Assembly: GCF_023074175.1 (NCBI RefSeq)
Contig: NZ_JADPKS010000169.1
Span: 1-64,000 of the forward strand
Direction: 5' to 3'
Length of the DNA stretch: 64,000 nucleotides
From: Bradyrhizobium sp. 139
Lineage (GTDB): Bacteria > Pseudomonadota > Alphaproteobacteria > Rhizobiales > Xanthobacteraceae
Shown here: one piece after another, positions 28,708-38,424 of the stretch
Numbering within the stretch: position 1 is the stretch's first letter
Layout: every line of letters starts with the position of its first letter
Program-made: the position numbers and the translations under genes
The notes under the pieces: generated by a model
Told to the model about the DNA's origin: nothing
Seen by the model: the letters and a program-made list of their open reading frames with translations, nothing else
Database searches by the model: none

Positions 28708-29692
28708 GTGCCCGATCTGCCCTGGTTCGTCTATGCGATGCCGCTCGCACCGCTCGGGCTGCTATTGGTCGCCGCCGTTGTGAAGACCTGGCAGGCGCGC
28801 GTGGCGCGAAGCTGGCCGCAGGCACCACGCAAAATTGTCCGTTCGGTCGCTGAGGTGCGCGAGGTCAGGGTGTCCGACGGCGACCGCGAGGAAGGCTATC
28901 GGCTCGAGAGCCGCAATTTTGCCAACGTGACCTACGAATACTCGGTCGGCGGCCGCAAGCTGCGCTGCAGCCGCATCTCGATCGGCGAGGATCTCGGCAA
29001 TTTTCAGGTCGTCGAGAAGCTCGCAAAATATCCCGCCGGCAGCATCGCCACCGTCTACTACAATCCGCGCCATCCTGATCAGGCCGTGCTCGAGCGCGAC
29101 CTGCCCAAGGGGTTGTGGGGGTGCCTCGGCATCGGCACGGTGATCGCGCTTGGCATCGTGTTCGGCTCGGGCGTTCGGGCTCAACCAGACTTATGCCTAC
29201 CTCGCGCACCACATCGGGCGGCCCGATCTCGCGGGCCTCGTGGTCGGCTTCGCCGCATTCGGCTTCGTCATCGCGCTGATGGGGTATGCGGTGCGGCGGC
29301 AGGCCTCGATGACGACGCGCTGGCCGGTGGTGCCGGGCACGATCAAGCTGTCGGGAATCGAGGAATATCACGAGGCCAGCGAACCGGGCGAACGCCGCGG
29401 CACGGAGATGTTCGGCAAGCGCGTGACCTACAGCTACTTTTATCGGAACGTCAGCTATACCAATGAATGCGCGCGCGTCGCGGCCGGAACGCCGTCGGGG
29501 TCCGATGAGATGTTGAAGAAGCTCATGTCGCGCTATCAGGACGGCGCGACCGTCGAGGTTCGCGTCAATCCCGACAACCCGGCGGAGGCAACGCTAGATG
29601 CAAGCGGCGCCGGCCACATCGCCTGGGTGCTGTGGGGCATCGCCGCCATCTTCGCTGCGCTCGCACTATTCGTCGCGACGCGCGGCAGCTAG
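28708..29692 (+). pseudogene. DUF3592-type membrane protein split by a frameshift
   Basis: The first part (GTG 28708, GAAGGA upstream) encodes a membrane anchor, then a soluble domain with VTYEYSVGGRKLRC and VYYNPRHPDQAVLE, typical of DUF3592. After LGIVFGS near 29165-29180 the homology continues in the +1 frame as GLNQTYAYLAHHIG, a second membrane part, and a repeat of the domain with VTYSYFYRNVSYTN and VNPDNPAEATLD. One extra base would restore a protein of about 328 aa. Either a recent frameshift or a sequence error. Confidence 0.7.
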
Positions 29693-30492
29693 ACTTGGCT
29701 CTCCACCATGAACTCCACCTCGATCTGCGCGAAAATCCTCGCCAGCCGCTCGGCCCATTGCTGCTGGCCGGACTGGTCTGCGATCAGATCCTGGCGGATC
29801 TCGATGCCGGTGTTGACGAGGCCGCGGGCTTCGCCGTGGACGGGAATGGTATAGTCGCTGAGGTCGCTCACCGCATAGGGCTGGTTGTCGCCGACGACCA
29901 GATCGCTTTCGGCGCGGAGGCCTTTGAGCAGGAGCTGCGGCAGCACGGTGTCACGGTTATACAGCGCGCCAATGTGCCAGGGCCGCGCGACGCCGGCATA
30001 GACCGGCGTGAAGCTGTGCAGCGACACCAGCACCGTCGGCCGCTTGTCGTGCAGGCGGCGGTCGATCGCGGCATCGATGCGGCGGTGATAGGGCTCGAAG
30101 ATCTCGCGCCGGCGCGCCGCGCGCTCGCCCTGGGAGATGCCCTCATTGCGCGGGATTGTGGTCGCTTCGGATATCAGGGGGATCGAGCTCGCAACGCCGA
30201 GTGGGCGGTTGCAGTCGATCACGAGCCGCGAATAGCGCTGCGCGATCAGATGCGCATCGAGCATTTGTGCCAGCCGCTCGGCCACGCCGGCAATGCCGAT
30301 GTCCCAGGCGATGTGCCGCGTCAGCTCGCTTTCCGCAACGCCGAGGTCGCCGAGCGCGCGCGGCAAAATCCGTCCGTAGTGATCCGAGGTGAGCAGAAAG
30401 GGCGATGTCCCTTCCGCATTCGTCTCATGCACGGGCGGAATATCGCCGTCGCCGAGCAGTTGGTCGGCCGCCTCGGCTGTATCTAAAGTCAT
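29689..30492 (-). CDS. N-formylglutamate amidohydrolase family protein
   Basis: Protein of 267 aa. The family motifs include SPFLLTSDHYGRILPRAL, RLVIDCNRP, and SLHSFTPVY followed by RPWHIGAL. The enzyme group releases formate from N-formylglutamate in histidine breakdown, or hydrolyses related N-acyl amino acids; no hut genes are nearby. It overlaps the end of the DUF3592 gene by 4 bp, convergent. Confidence 0.88.
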   Translation of the reverse strand: MTLDTAEAADQLLGDGDIPPVHETNAEGTSPFLLTSDHYGRILPRALGDLGVAESELTRHIAWDIGIAGVAERLAQMLDAHLIAQRYSRLVIDCNRPLGVASSIPLISEATTIPRNEGISQGERAARRREIFEPYHRRIDAAIDRRLHDKRPTVLVSLHSFTPVYAGVARPWHIGALYNRDTVLPQLLLKGLRAESDLVVGDNQPYAVSDLSDYTIPVHGEARGLVNTGIEIRQDLIADQSGQQQWAERLARIFAQIEVEFMVESQV

Positions 30493-30697
30493 CCTGATTG
30501 CCTATGGAAAAAGCAGTTGCCATCTAAAATTGGGCAGCAATCGCTTGCGGGTCGATTGACCCAAAATCATCATGATCGCCAGACGATGCCGCTGCTTTCG
30601 ATTCATCACAAGAGCGAATATCGCTTGCCCCCGGGCTTCGCTGGACGAAGGAGATGTGCGGCTGTCGTTTCGCTTAATTGACGGCTATAGACACCCC

Positions 30698-31096
30698 ATG
30701 AACTCCGATCGTCTTTTCGTCTACGGCACCCTGATGCGCGGCTTCGACCATCCGATGGCGCGGCTGCTTGCGGGACATGCGGACTTTTTGAGCGAAGCGA
30801 CCTGTTGCGGCCGGCTCGTTCTCGTGAAGCACTATCCGGGCCTATTGTTGTCGGACGCGGCCTCCGACATCGTGCACGGCGAACTCTTCCACCTGCGCGC
30901 TCCCGACGAGCTCCTGCGCGAGCTCGACATGTACGAAGCCTGCGGCGAAGGCTTTTCGGAGCCGACCGAATATCTGCGCAAGCTGATCGACGTGACTGGC
31001 TCGGACGGCACCACCGGCAAGGCCTGGACCTACATCTATAACTGGCCCGTCACCGACCTGCCGCGCATCGAGACCGGCCGCTTCCTCGGCCATTAA
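30698..31096 (+). CDS. Gamma-glutamylcyclotransferase (AIG2-like) family protein
   Basis: Protein of 132 aa with the opening FVYGTLMRGFDHP and a conserved acidic residue in LDMYEACGEGF. This fold releases 5-oxoproline from gamma-glutamyl compounds. Start 30698 removes a non-conserved 42-residue extension. It is convergent with the chlorite-dismutase-like gene, overlapping by 4 bp. Confidence 0.87.
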   Translation: MNSDRLFVYGTLMRGFDHPMARLLAGHADFLSEATCCGRLVLVKHYPGLLLSDAASDIVHGELFHLRAPDELLRELDMYEACGEGFSEPTEYLRKLIDVTGSDGTTGKAWTYIYNWPVTDLPRIETGRFLGH

Positions 31097-31656
31097 CCCG
31101 ACAGCACTTCCTTCACCACGCGCACATCCACTTCGCGCTCGACGTAGGTCCACTCCTCGGTCCGCCTGAGCATCGCCACCAGTTCCTCGAACAGCGAAGC
31201 ATGTTCGGGTGCGAACTCGAACCAGGTCAGGAAGTCGAAGGGCTCGCCGAGGTCGCGGCAGTGGTAGAGCTGCCGGGCGATAGCGGGGAGGTAACGCAGG
31301 CTGCTCGCAATGTGGTGCGACTTGTCCTCAAAGATCCTGCGCCGCTCTTCCTGCGTCAGCTCCCACCAGGCTTGCGACTTGCGGATCGGGATCAGCGCCG
31401 CAGAGGTTGCCTCGAGCCGGCCGAGGCCGGCCTGCACCGCAATGAGCTGCTGCTTCTCGGCCCGCTCGGTGTAGCGGAGCGAACTGGGGACGCCGACCAG
31501 CCGCCAGCCGCTGCGCGAGGGCACCAGCGGCAACGAGACGGCGTCGCTGTCGGTGACCGACAGCGCCGGCATGAAGGGCAGGGGCTCGCCCGTCACGGGC
31601 GAAATCGAGGTCACGCGCCAGCCCCCGCTCTGGCCGCCTCGAAAGGTCCTGAACAT
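31093..31656 (-). CDS. Chlorite dismutase-like heme protein
   Basis: Protein of 187 aa from ATG 31656; a TTG 12 codons upstream is an alternative. The sequence AALIPIRKSQAWWELTQEE and CRDLGEPFDFLTWFEFAPE places it in the small (lineage II) Cld family. His115 (second His of SHHI) and Arg128 (AIAR) are 13 residues apart, the spacing of the proximal heme His and distal Arg in characterised enzymes, so a working heme site is plausible. Role in vivo unknown; chlorite chemistry should not be assumed. Confidence 0.8.
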   Translation of the reverse strand: MFRTFRGGQSGGWRVTSISPVTGEPLPFMPALSVTDSDAVSLPLVPSRSGWRLVGVPSSLRYTERAEKQQLIAVQAGLGRLEATSAALIPIRKSQAWWELTQEERRRIFEDKSHHIASSLRYLPAIARQLYHCRDLGEPFDFLTWFEFAPEHASLFEELVAMLRRTEEWTYVEREVDVRVVKEVLSG

Positions 31657-31723
31657 GGGGGGTATGGAAGCGTGGAACCGGGCCGGGTTCAAGTGTTCTT
31701 GTCATTCCGGGGCTGTCCAACCC

Positions 31724-31850
31724 GTCATCCTGAGGTGCGAGGCTTGTGATGCAACGCATCGCAGCCGAGCCTCGAAGGATGAACGGCCGAGATGCAGCCG
31801 GGCCGTCGCCCTTCGAGGGCCGCTGAAGAAGCGGCCACCTCAGGGTGACG
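31724..31850. repeat. Intergenic repeat (GTCATCCTGAGGTGC...CACCTCAGGGTGAC)
   Basis: Inverted ends GTCATCCTGAGGTG and CACCTCAGGGTGAC enclose a body with internal complementary parts (CCTCGAAGGATGA, CCCTTCGAGGG). The spacer 31657-31974 holds this repeat and no gene; a half copy of the GTCATTCCGGGG repeat abuts at 31700. Confidence 0.6.
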
Positions 31851-31974
31851 GGGCTAAGCCCTGTGCATAGGTCGAATAACTCGGATAATCCTGACAAACC
31901 TGACTTTTAGGCAGGCCGCACCTATATGCCTGATCCTTCGCCCGACTCACCCCGGTTCGCGCTACACAGAGCTC

Positions 31975-33990
31975 ATGCGCTTCACGCCGCAATTCCTCGA
32001 CGAGCTTCGTGCCCGGATTTCGGTCTCCGAGGTCGTGGGCAAGCGCGTGAAGCTGAAGAAGGCGGGGCGCGAGTGGAAGGGGCTGTCGCCGTTCCAGCAG
32101 GAGAAGACGCCGTCCTTCTATGTCAACGACCAGAAGGGCTTTTACCACGACTTCTCTTCCGGCAAGCATGGCGACATCATCACCTTCGTGATGGAGACCG
32201 ACGGCGTGCCGTTTGCGGAGGCCGTGGAGCGGCTCGCCAACATGGCGGGCCTGCCGCTGCCGGCGGTGACGCCCGATGCGGCGCGGCACGAGCAGCGGCG
32301 CCGCACGCTGCATGACGTCATGGATCTCGCCGCAAAATATTTCGCGGAGACGCTGGCTTCGCGCGTCGGCGCCAAGGCGCGCGGCTATCTTGCCGATCGT
32401 GCGATCGCGCCGGCAACGCAATTGCAGTTCGGCCTCGGCTATGCCCCGCCCGATCGCTTCGCGTTGAAGGAGCATCTCGGCAAGCTCGGCGTCTCCGTCG
32501 ACGACATGGTCGAGACCGGCCTTCTGGTCGCCGGCAATGACATCCCGGTCCCCTATGACCGCTTCCGGGATCGCGTGATGTTTCCGATCGCGGATCTGCG
32601 CGGCCGCGTCATCGCCTTCGGCGGACGTGCGCTGGAGAAGGACGTTCCGGCCAAATATCTGAACTCGCCGGAGACGCCGCTCTTCCACAAGGGCGACAAT
32701 CTCTACAATCACCAGACCGCGCGAAAGGCGACCCATGACGGCGCATCGCTGATCGTGGTCGAAGGCTATGTCGACGTCATCGCCATGGTCACCGCGGGTT
32801 TTGCAGGCAGCGTCGCGCCGCTCGGCACTGCGCTCACCGAGAGCCAACTCGCGCTGCTCTGGAAGATGGCGGACGAGCCGATCCTCTGCTTCGACGGCGA
32901 CCGGGCGGGGCAGAAGGCCGCCTATCGCGCGGCCGACCTTGCCTTGCCATTTCTTGCGCCGGGCAAGAGCCTGCGCTTCGCGCTGCTGCCCGAGGGGCAG
33001 GACCCCGACGATCTCGTGCGCTCCAGTGGCCGCGGTGCGATCGAGGAGGTGATCGCGGCGGCGCGTCCGCTCGCCGACATGATCTGGTCACGCGAGCTCG
33101 AGGGCGGCAATTTTGCAACCCCCGAGCGGCGCGCAGCGCTGGAGGGGCGCATCAAGGAGCTTTCCAACGGCATCCGGGACGAGGTGGTGCGGCGCTACTA
33201 TCGCCAGGATCTCGCCGAGCGGCTTCAGCGTGCCTTTGCCCCCGAAAGCGGCCGCGGCGGCTTTGCCGGCCGGGGCAATTTCCGTCCCGGTCAGGCCGGC
33301 CGCCCCTTCCAGCCGCGTGCCGGCGGGCAGGCGAATCGATTCGGCGGCCAAGGCTTTGGTGGCCAAGGCCGCCGCGGCCCGCCGGGTCCCATCCAGCTGC
33401 CTTCCGGCCCTTATCAGGCGGCGAGCCCTCAGCTGGCGGCGAGCCCGATCATGCGGGGCCAGCGCAGCGCCATCTCCCGCCGCGAAGCGCTGATCCTGCA
33501 AATCCTGATCAACCACCCCTGGCTGCTGCATGAGCATCTGGAGGAGGTCGCCGCCCTGGAGCTGGCCCATCCGGAGGCGCACAAGCTCCGGGCCGCCATC
33601 ATTGCTGCCTTCGCCAACGACCATCACCACAACCCGGATCCTGGCGAGCAGGCCGAGAAGATGCGCTCCGACATCGAAAAAGGTGGATTTTCTCAGCTTC
33701 TTCAAAGAGTTGAGAATGGCATTACGACCCAGGCGGTGTGGGGCGCAAGAGAAGGCGCGGCACGGGACGACGTTCTCTCCACTTGGCACCAGCTCGTTGC
33801 CTTGCATCGGCAGTGGCATTCACTACTTAGGGAGTTGAAGGACGCTGAGCTGGCCTTGGGAGAGTATCCCAGCGAGGCCAATATGGCGTGGCTGCGTGAC
33901 GTCAAGGCCCGGATGGCCGAGGTCGACGGCACCGAGGCCCTGATCGAGGGTTTTGGCGAGCTGTCGGGCCGGTTCCAGAAGAGCGTGTGA
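31975..33990 (+). CDS. dnaG: DNA primase
   Basis: Protein of 671 aa. The N-terminal zinc-ribbon region is recognisable (EKTPSFYVNDQKGFYHDF) but the Cys/His zinc ligands of E. coli DnaG are Ser38, Gln41, Asp59 and Ser62 here. The TOPRIM core follows with VVEGYVDVIAM and FDGDRAGQKAA. Residues 422-470 are a Gly/Gln/Arg-rich linker. The C-terminal helicase-binding domain ends the protein. It makes primers for replication; rpoD follows 374 bp downstream, the classic macromolecular-synthesis pair. Confidence 0.97.
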   Translation: MRFTPQFLDELRARISVSEVVGKRVKLKKAGREWKGLSPFQQEKTPSFYVNDQKGFYHDFSSGKHGDIITFVMETDGVPFAEAVERLANMAGLPLPAVTPDAARHEQRRRTLHDVMDLAAKYFAETLASRVGAKARGYLADRAIAPATQLQFGLGYAPPDRFALKEHLGKLGVSVDDMVETGLLVAGNDIPVPYDRFRDRVMFPIADLRGRVIAFGGRALEKDVPAKYLNSPETPLFHKGDNLYNHQTARKATHDGASLIVVEGYVDVIAMVTAGFAGSVAPLGTALTESQLALLWKMADEPILCFDGDRAGQKAAYRAADLALPFLAPGKSLRFALLPEGQDPDDLVRSSGRGAIEEVIAAARPLADMIWSRELEGGNFATPERRAALEGRIKELSNGIRDEVVRRYYRQDLAERLQRAFAPESGRGGFAGRGNFRPGQAGRPFQPRAGGQANRFGGQGFGGQGRRGPPGPIQLPSGPYQAASPQLAASPIMRGQRSAISRREALILQILINHPWLLHEHLEEVAALELAHPEAHKLRAAIIAAFANDHHHNPDPGEQAEKMRSDIEKGGFSQLLQRVENGITTQAVWGAREGAARDDVLSTWHQLVALHRQWHSLLRELKDAELALGEYPSEANMAWLRDVKARMAEVDGTEALIEGFGELSGRFQKSV

Positions 33991-34364
33991 TGAAAGAATC
34001 ATGCGGACGGCCGGGACCGGAACCGCTAAAAGACTCGCCAAATCCAAGGTTTGGCGGCAAAAACAGGGTTAATCGAGGCTTAACGGTCTTGTAGCACTTT
34101 GGCCATCAGGCGGCCGCAGGCAGAACAGACGCGTCAGGAATGAATCCGCGCAATTGCTGTTGGCACTACACCTGCTTCCGCTGCGACAAAGAGGCTCACG
34201 AAGCGTTAGGCAAATCCGGCGAGAGAAGGGTCGGGGTGGCGAGAGATAGGCGCGCCGCCCTTTCCGTGTCGAGATCTGGCGAAGCGAGAGCGTCGAACAA
34301 CAGGTTCAAGTGATTTCAGGCAGGCGCGGCGAGCGTCTGCATGAAGCGCGTTTAGGAGCAATGG
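33991..34364. other. Spacer between dnaG and rpoD
   Basis: About 370 bp without a gene. Presumably carries the rpoD promoter region; no clear terminator or operator was recognised. An AGGAGCA ribosome site precedes the rpoD ATG. Confidence 0.5.
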
Positions 34365-36521
34365 ATGGCCACCAAGGCAAAGACGCTGCAGGCGAAGGAC
34401 AAGGAAAAAGACGACAAGGCAGCGGACGCGCCGGAGAAGGACTCCCAGGACGCGCCGTCGCCGTTGCTCGATCTGTCCGACGCGGCAGTGAAGAAGATGA
34501 TCAAGCAGGCCAAGAAGCGCGGCTTCGTGACCTTCGATCAGCTCAACGAAGTTTTGCCGTCCGACCAGACCTCGCCCGAGCAGATCGAGGACATCATGTC
34601 CATGCTCTCGGACATGGGCATCAACGTCACCGAAGCCGACGACTCTGAAGGCGAAGAGGACAAGGACGAGGGCGGCGAGGACGAGACCGACAACGAGCTT
34701 GTCGAGGTCACCCAGAAGGCCGTCACCGAGGTCAAGAAGAGCGAGCCCGGCGAGCGCACCGATGACCCCGTGCGCATGTATCTGCGCGAGATGGGCACGG
34801 TCGAGCTCCTGTCCCGCGAAGGCGAAATCGCGATCGCCAAGCGCATCGAGGCCGGCCGCGAGGCGATGATCGCAGGGCTCTGCGAAAGCCCGCTGACCTT
34901 CCAGGCCATCATCATCTGGCGCGACGAGCTCAACGAAGGCAAGATCTTCCTTCGCGACATCATCGATCTCGAAGCGACCTATGCCGGTCCCGACGCCAAG
35001 GCCGGCATGAACAACGCCATGATCGGCGCTCCCACCGGCGAGAACGGCGAAGCGCCGGCCGAAGGCGCCCAGGCCGCTGCGGCGACGGGCGCACCTGCGC
35101 ATGTCGCGCCGCCCGCAGCGCCCCCGTCGCCGACCCCGTTCCGGCCCGCGCCCGCCGCCGGCAATGGCGTCGAAAGCGAGAAGGATCCCGGTGAAGCCGC
35201 CGCCGAAGCCGACATGGACGACGACGACGAGTTCGAGAACCAGATGTCGCTCGCGGCGATCGAGGCCGAGCTCAAGCCGAAGGTCGTCGAGATCTTCGAC
35301 AAGATCGCCGACAGCTACAAGAAGCTGCGCAAGCTTCAGGAGCAGGACATCCAGAACCAGCTCGAGAGCACCTCGCATGGGCCCTCGCTCTCGCCGCACC
35401 AGGAACGCAAATATCGCAAGCTGAAGGACGAGATCATCGTCGAGGTGAAGTCGCTGCGCCTGAACCAGGCGCGTATCGACAGCCTCGTCGAGCAGCTCTA
35501 CGACATCAACAAGCGCCTCGTCTCGCACGAGGGCCGCCTGATGCGCCTTGCCGACAGCCATGGCGTCGCGCGTGAGGACTTCCTGCGCAATTACACCGGC
35601 TCGGAGCTCGATCCGCGCTGGCTCAATCGTGTCTCGAAGCTCTCGGCCAAGGGCTGGAAGAATTTCGTCCATATCGAGAAGGACCGCATCAAGGACCTCC
35701 GCCACGAGGTGCATCAGCTTGCGGCGCTGACCGGCTTGGAGATCGTCGAGTTCCGCAAGATCGTGCACTCCGTGCAGAAGGGCGAGCGCGAGGCACGCCA
35801 GGCCAAGAAGGAGATGGTGGAAGCCAACCTCCGTCTCGTGATCTCGATTGCGAAGAAATACACCAATCGCGGCCTTCAGTTCCTCGACCTGATCCAGGAA
35901 GGCAACATCGGCCTGATGAAGGCGGTCGACAAGTTCGAGTACCGCCGCGGCTACAAGTTCTCGACCTACGCCACGTGGTGGATCCGGCAGGCGATCACCC
36001 GTTCGATCGCCGATCAGGCGCGCACCATCCGCATCCCCGTGCACATGATCGAGACGATCAACAAGATCGTGCGCACCTCGCGTCAGATGCTCAACGAGAT
36101 CGGCCGCGAGCCGACCCCGGAAGAGCTCGCCGAGAAGCTCGGCATGCCCTTGGAGAAGGTCCGGAAGGTCCTCAAGATCGCCAAGGAGCCGTTGTCGCTC
36201 GAAACGCCCGTCGGTGACGAAGAGGATTCACATCTCGGCGATTTCATCGAGGACAAGAACGCGATCCTGCCGATCGATGCAGCGATCCAGTCGAACCTGC
36301 GCGAGACCACCACGCGCGTGCTCGCCTCACTCACCCCGCGCGAAGAGCGCGTGCTGCGCATGCGCTTCGGTATCGGCATGAACACCGACCACACCCTGGA
36401 AGAAGTGGGGCAACAGTTCTCGGTGACCCGCGAACGTATTCGTCAGATCGAGGCGAAGGCACTGCGCAAGCTGAAGCATCCGTCGCGGTCGCGGAAGCTG
36501 CGGAGCTTTTTGGATAATTAG
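34365..36521 (+). CDS. rpoD: Primary sigma factor RpoD (sigma-70)
   Basis: Protein of 718 aa. Region 1.1 is near residues 40-95 (ITFDQLNEVLPSD-like), followed by acidic stretches. A long Ala/Pro-rich, then Asp-rich non-conserved region lies at about 215-290. Region 2 has NLRLVISIAKKYTNRGLQF, DLIQEGNIGLMKAVDKFEY and FSTYATWWIRQAI. Region 4 ends with ERIRQIEAKALRKLKHPSR. It directs housekeeping transcription. It is followed by a strong terminator. Confidence 0.98.
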   Translation: MATKAKTLQAKDKEKDDKAADAPEKDSQDAPSPLLDLSDAAVKKMIKQAKKRGFVTFDQLNEVLPSDQTSPEQIEDIMSMLSDMGINVTEADDSEGEEDKDEGGEDETDNELVEVTQKAVTEVKKSEPGERTDDPVRMYLREMGTVELLSREGEIAIAKRIEAGREAMIAGLCESPLTFQAIIIWRDELNEGKIFLRDIIDLEATYAGPDAKAGMNNAMIGAPTGENGEAPAEGAQAAAATGAPAHVAPPAAPPSPTPFRPAPAAGNGVESEKDPGEAAAEADMDDDDEFENQMSLAAIEAELKPKVVEIFDKIADSYKKLRKLQEQDIQNQLESTSHGPSLSPHQERKYRKLKDEIIVEVKSLRLNQARIDSLVEQLYDINKRLVSHEGRLMRLADSHGVAREDFLRNYTGSELDPRWLNRVSKLSAKGWKNFVHIEKDRIKDLRHEVHQLAALTGLEIVEFRKIVHSVQKGEREARQAKKEMVEANLRLVISIAKKYTNRGLQFLDLIQEGNIGLMKAVDKFEYRRGYKFSTYATWWIRQAITRSIADQARTIRIPVHMIETINKIVRTSRQMLNEIGREPTPEELAEKLGMPLEKVRKVLKIAKEPLSLETPVGDEEDSHLGDFIEDKNAILPIDAAIQSNLRETTTRVLASLTPREERVLRMRFGIGMNTDHTLEEVGQQFSVTRERIRQIEAKALRKLKHPSRSRKLRSFLDN

Positions 36522-36569
36522 TTCAGTCCGTCATGCCCGGGCTCGGCCCACGGCATCCAATCAAACGAG

Positions 36570-36597
36570 AACGGCGGGCCAAAAGCCCGCCGTTTTC
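36570..36597 (+). terminator. Terminator after rpoD
   Basis: AACGGCGGGC-CAAAA-GCCCGCCGTT followed by TT, 48 bp after the rpoD stop. It is bidirectional in form and also lies beyond the stop of the minus-strand gene at 36629. Confidence 0.8.
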
Positions 36598-36628
36598 GTT
36601 TGTGCCGGTTGGCAGCCGATACGCGAGC

Positions 36629-36865
36629 CTACTTCTTCTTCGCGCCGACCCGCTCGAGGCTCTTGATCTCAAGCGTCGGGCGGCCGGACTTTTCGGCGAT
36701 CTCGCGGTCCTGCTCCATGATGAACGCGCGGGCGGGCTCGTCGCCGTCGAGGCCTCCGAGCAGTTCCGCGGGCACGCGACGGTTGGAGCGTTGCGAGCCG
36801 TCTTCATAGAAGACATTAAAAAAGGCGAATTCGCCTTTGGGATTGGTTCCAGGTTTCTTGGCCAT
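36629..36865 (-). CDS. Small hypothetical protein
   Basis: Protein of 78 aa starting MAKKPGTNPKGEFAFFNVFY and ending in a basic tail (GAKKK). GLDGDEPARAFIMEQDREIAE (in part) forms an acidic helix. No signal peptide. It looks like a conserved small rhizobial protein of unknown function. It is convergent with rpoD, sharing the terminator. Confidence 0.65.
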   Translation of the reverse strand: MAKKPGTNPKGEFAFFNVFYEDGSQRSNRRVPAELLGGLDGDEPARAFIMEQDREIAEKSGRPTLEIKSLERVGAKKK

Positions 36866-37379
36866 GGCCGGCTTGTCGTCGATCAGGGCGCCATAGTCAA
36901 ATGGCTTGCGAGTTGCCGGGGCAGCGCGCCGAAGCGCGGGAGGCGCGGCGGGATCGATCGAGGATGTCTTCTTGCAGGATGGAAGCTGAGAGCCCTGCGG
37001 GTCCGATGCCGCCTTCCCTCCATAAACGGCGGGCCACGAAAGCCCGCCGTTTATTTTGGGTCTTCAGCGTCGCCCGGGGCTGGCGGGGCGACAACCTAAA
37101 ATAGAAGACTATCGCATGCGCTCTGCGGTAGCAAGATAAATTGTGGGCACGTCGATGCCGCAGCGTGCGCATCAGACATGCGTTGGTCGCGACATCGAGT
37201 TTCGAGGCGCGTCCAGATTATTTCGCCGTCAAACCACTTTGTTCACATTCGCGATTCTCGCGACGCCGCGAGAGCGAGCCTCGTGCGCGCGCCGCGCCAG
37301 CTTCTTTGACGCGAATCCGGTTCCCGGGCATGATCGCGCGCCCCGCTTTCCGCGCTCATCCTTCAGAGGATTTTCCCAT
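36866..37379. other. Spacer upstream of the lytic transglycosylase gene
   Basis: About 510 bp. It contains a terminator-like hairpin at 37023 and a second hairpin GTCGCCC...GGGCGAC near 37070-37092. No protein gene is convincing. A short RNA ending at the 37023 hairpin is possible but not shown. Confidence 0.4.
37023..37057 (+). terminator. Terminator-like hairpin
   Basis: TAAACGGCGGGC-CACGAAA-GCCCGCCGTTTA followed by TTTT. The stem is nearly the same as the rpoD terminator 450 bp upstream, so it may be a duplicated element. Confidence 0.55.
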
Positions 37380-38186
37380 ATGCTGAGACATGCCCTAGCC
37401 ACCGCCGTCATCGTCTGTCTGGCCGGCGGATCGGCGCAGGCCGCGCGCTGCGGCGGCGACTTCAACAGCTTTGTCGCCGGCATGACCTCGGAAGCGCAGG
37501 CCGCCGGCGTCTCGGCAAGCGTGACCAGCGCGGCCTTCAGCGGCATCGCCCAGGACGGCGCGGTGCTCGCCTTCGACCGGCGCCAGCGCTACACCTTCAA
37601 CAAGAGTTTTGAGCAGTATGTCTCGACCCGCGTCGGTCCCGGCCGCATCAATGGCGGCCGTGCGCTGCTCCAGCGTCACGCCGCGCTGTTGTCGCGCATC
37701 GAGCAGCAGTTCGGCGTGCCCCGCTATATCCTGGTCGCGATCTGGGGCCTGGAGAGCGATTTCGGCAGGGGCGATATCGGCAAGCTGCCGGTGATCCGCA
37801 CGCTCGCCACGCTCGCGCATGATTGCCGCCGCACTGACCTGTTCCAGGGCGAGTTGCTCGCTGCGCTCAAGATCGTGCAGCGCGGCGACCTGCCGCTGCG
37901 CGATCTCATCGGCGCCTATGCCGGCGAGATCGGCCAGACCCAGTTCCTGCCATCGTCCTACATCAAATACGGCGTCGATTTCGACGGCGACGGCCATGTC
38001 GACCTCCGCCACAGCGTGCCCGACGTGCTCGCCTCGACCGCGAACCTGCTCCACACGAGCGGCTTCAAGATGGGTCAGCCGTATGGCGAAGGCACCGCCA
38101 ATTTCGAGGCGATGCGCGAATGGAACAGGGCGGTGATCTACCGCAAGACGATCGGCTATTTTGCGGATCGGCTGATGGGGCAGTGA
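37380..38186 (+). CDS. Lytic murein transglycosylase (MltB-like)
   Basis: Protein of 268 aa. A Sec signal peptide covers residues 1-21 (ending AQAA). The catalytic glutamate is Glu125 in IWGLESDFGR, with GEIGQTQFLPSSY further on, both signatures of the MltB family. It cleaves peptidoglycan glycan strands in the periplasm. It lacks the lipobox of MltB proper and is shorter, as in many alphaproteobacterial paralogues. Confidence 0.9.
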   Translation: MLRHALATAVIVCLAGGSAQAARCGGDFNSFVAGMTSEAQAAGVSASVTSAAFSGIAQDGAVLAFDRRQRYTFNKSFEQYVSTRVGPGRINGGRALLQRHAALLSRIEQQFGVPRYILVAIWGLESDFGRGDIGKLPVIRTLATLAHDCRRTDLFQGELLAALKIVQRGDLPLRDLIGAYAGEIGQTQFLPSSYIKYGVDFDGDGHVDLRHSVPDVLASTANLLHTSGFKMGQPYGEGTANFEAMREWNRAVIYRKTIGYFADRLMGQ

Positions 38187-38424
38187 CGAGGCGCACTCGG
38201 CCACCACCTTGTGTGGCGAAAGGAATCCAGAGTGTGGCCGCGGAAAGCTTCGTCGCAAGAGCTTCTCGCAATGACGAGCTTGTTGCACGAGCACCACGCC
38301 TCGCTGTTATTCCCCTCAAGCCCCTCGTGTGGAACTATGATTTACATTTTTTTCATAATCGACTGAACCGCAGGCCAATTGGCTCCTTAACATACGTTAC
38401 GCAAGCCAGTATTGGGAGGTGCCC

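Noticed and set aside
33240..33430. Gly/Gln-rich repeat in dnaG as a possible insertion
   Set aside because: It is an in-frame flexible linker between the catalytic core and the helicase-binding domain; no sign of foreign sequence.
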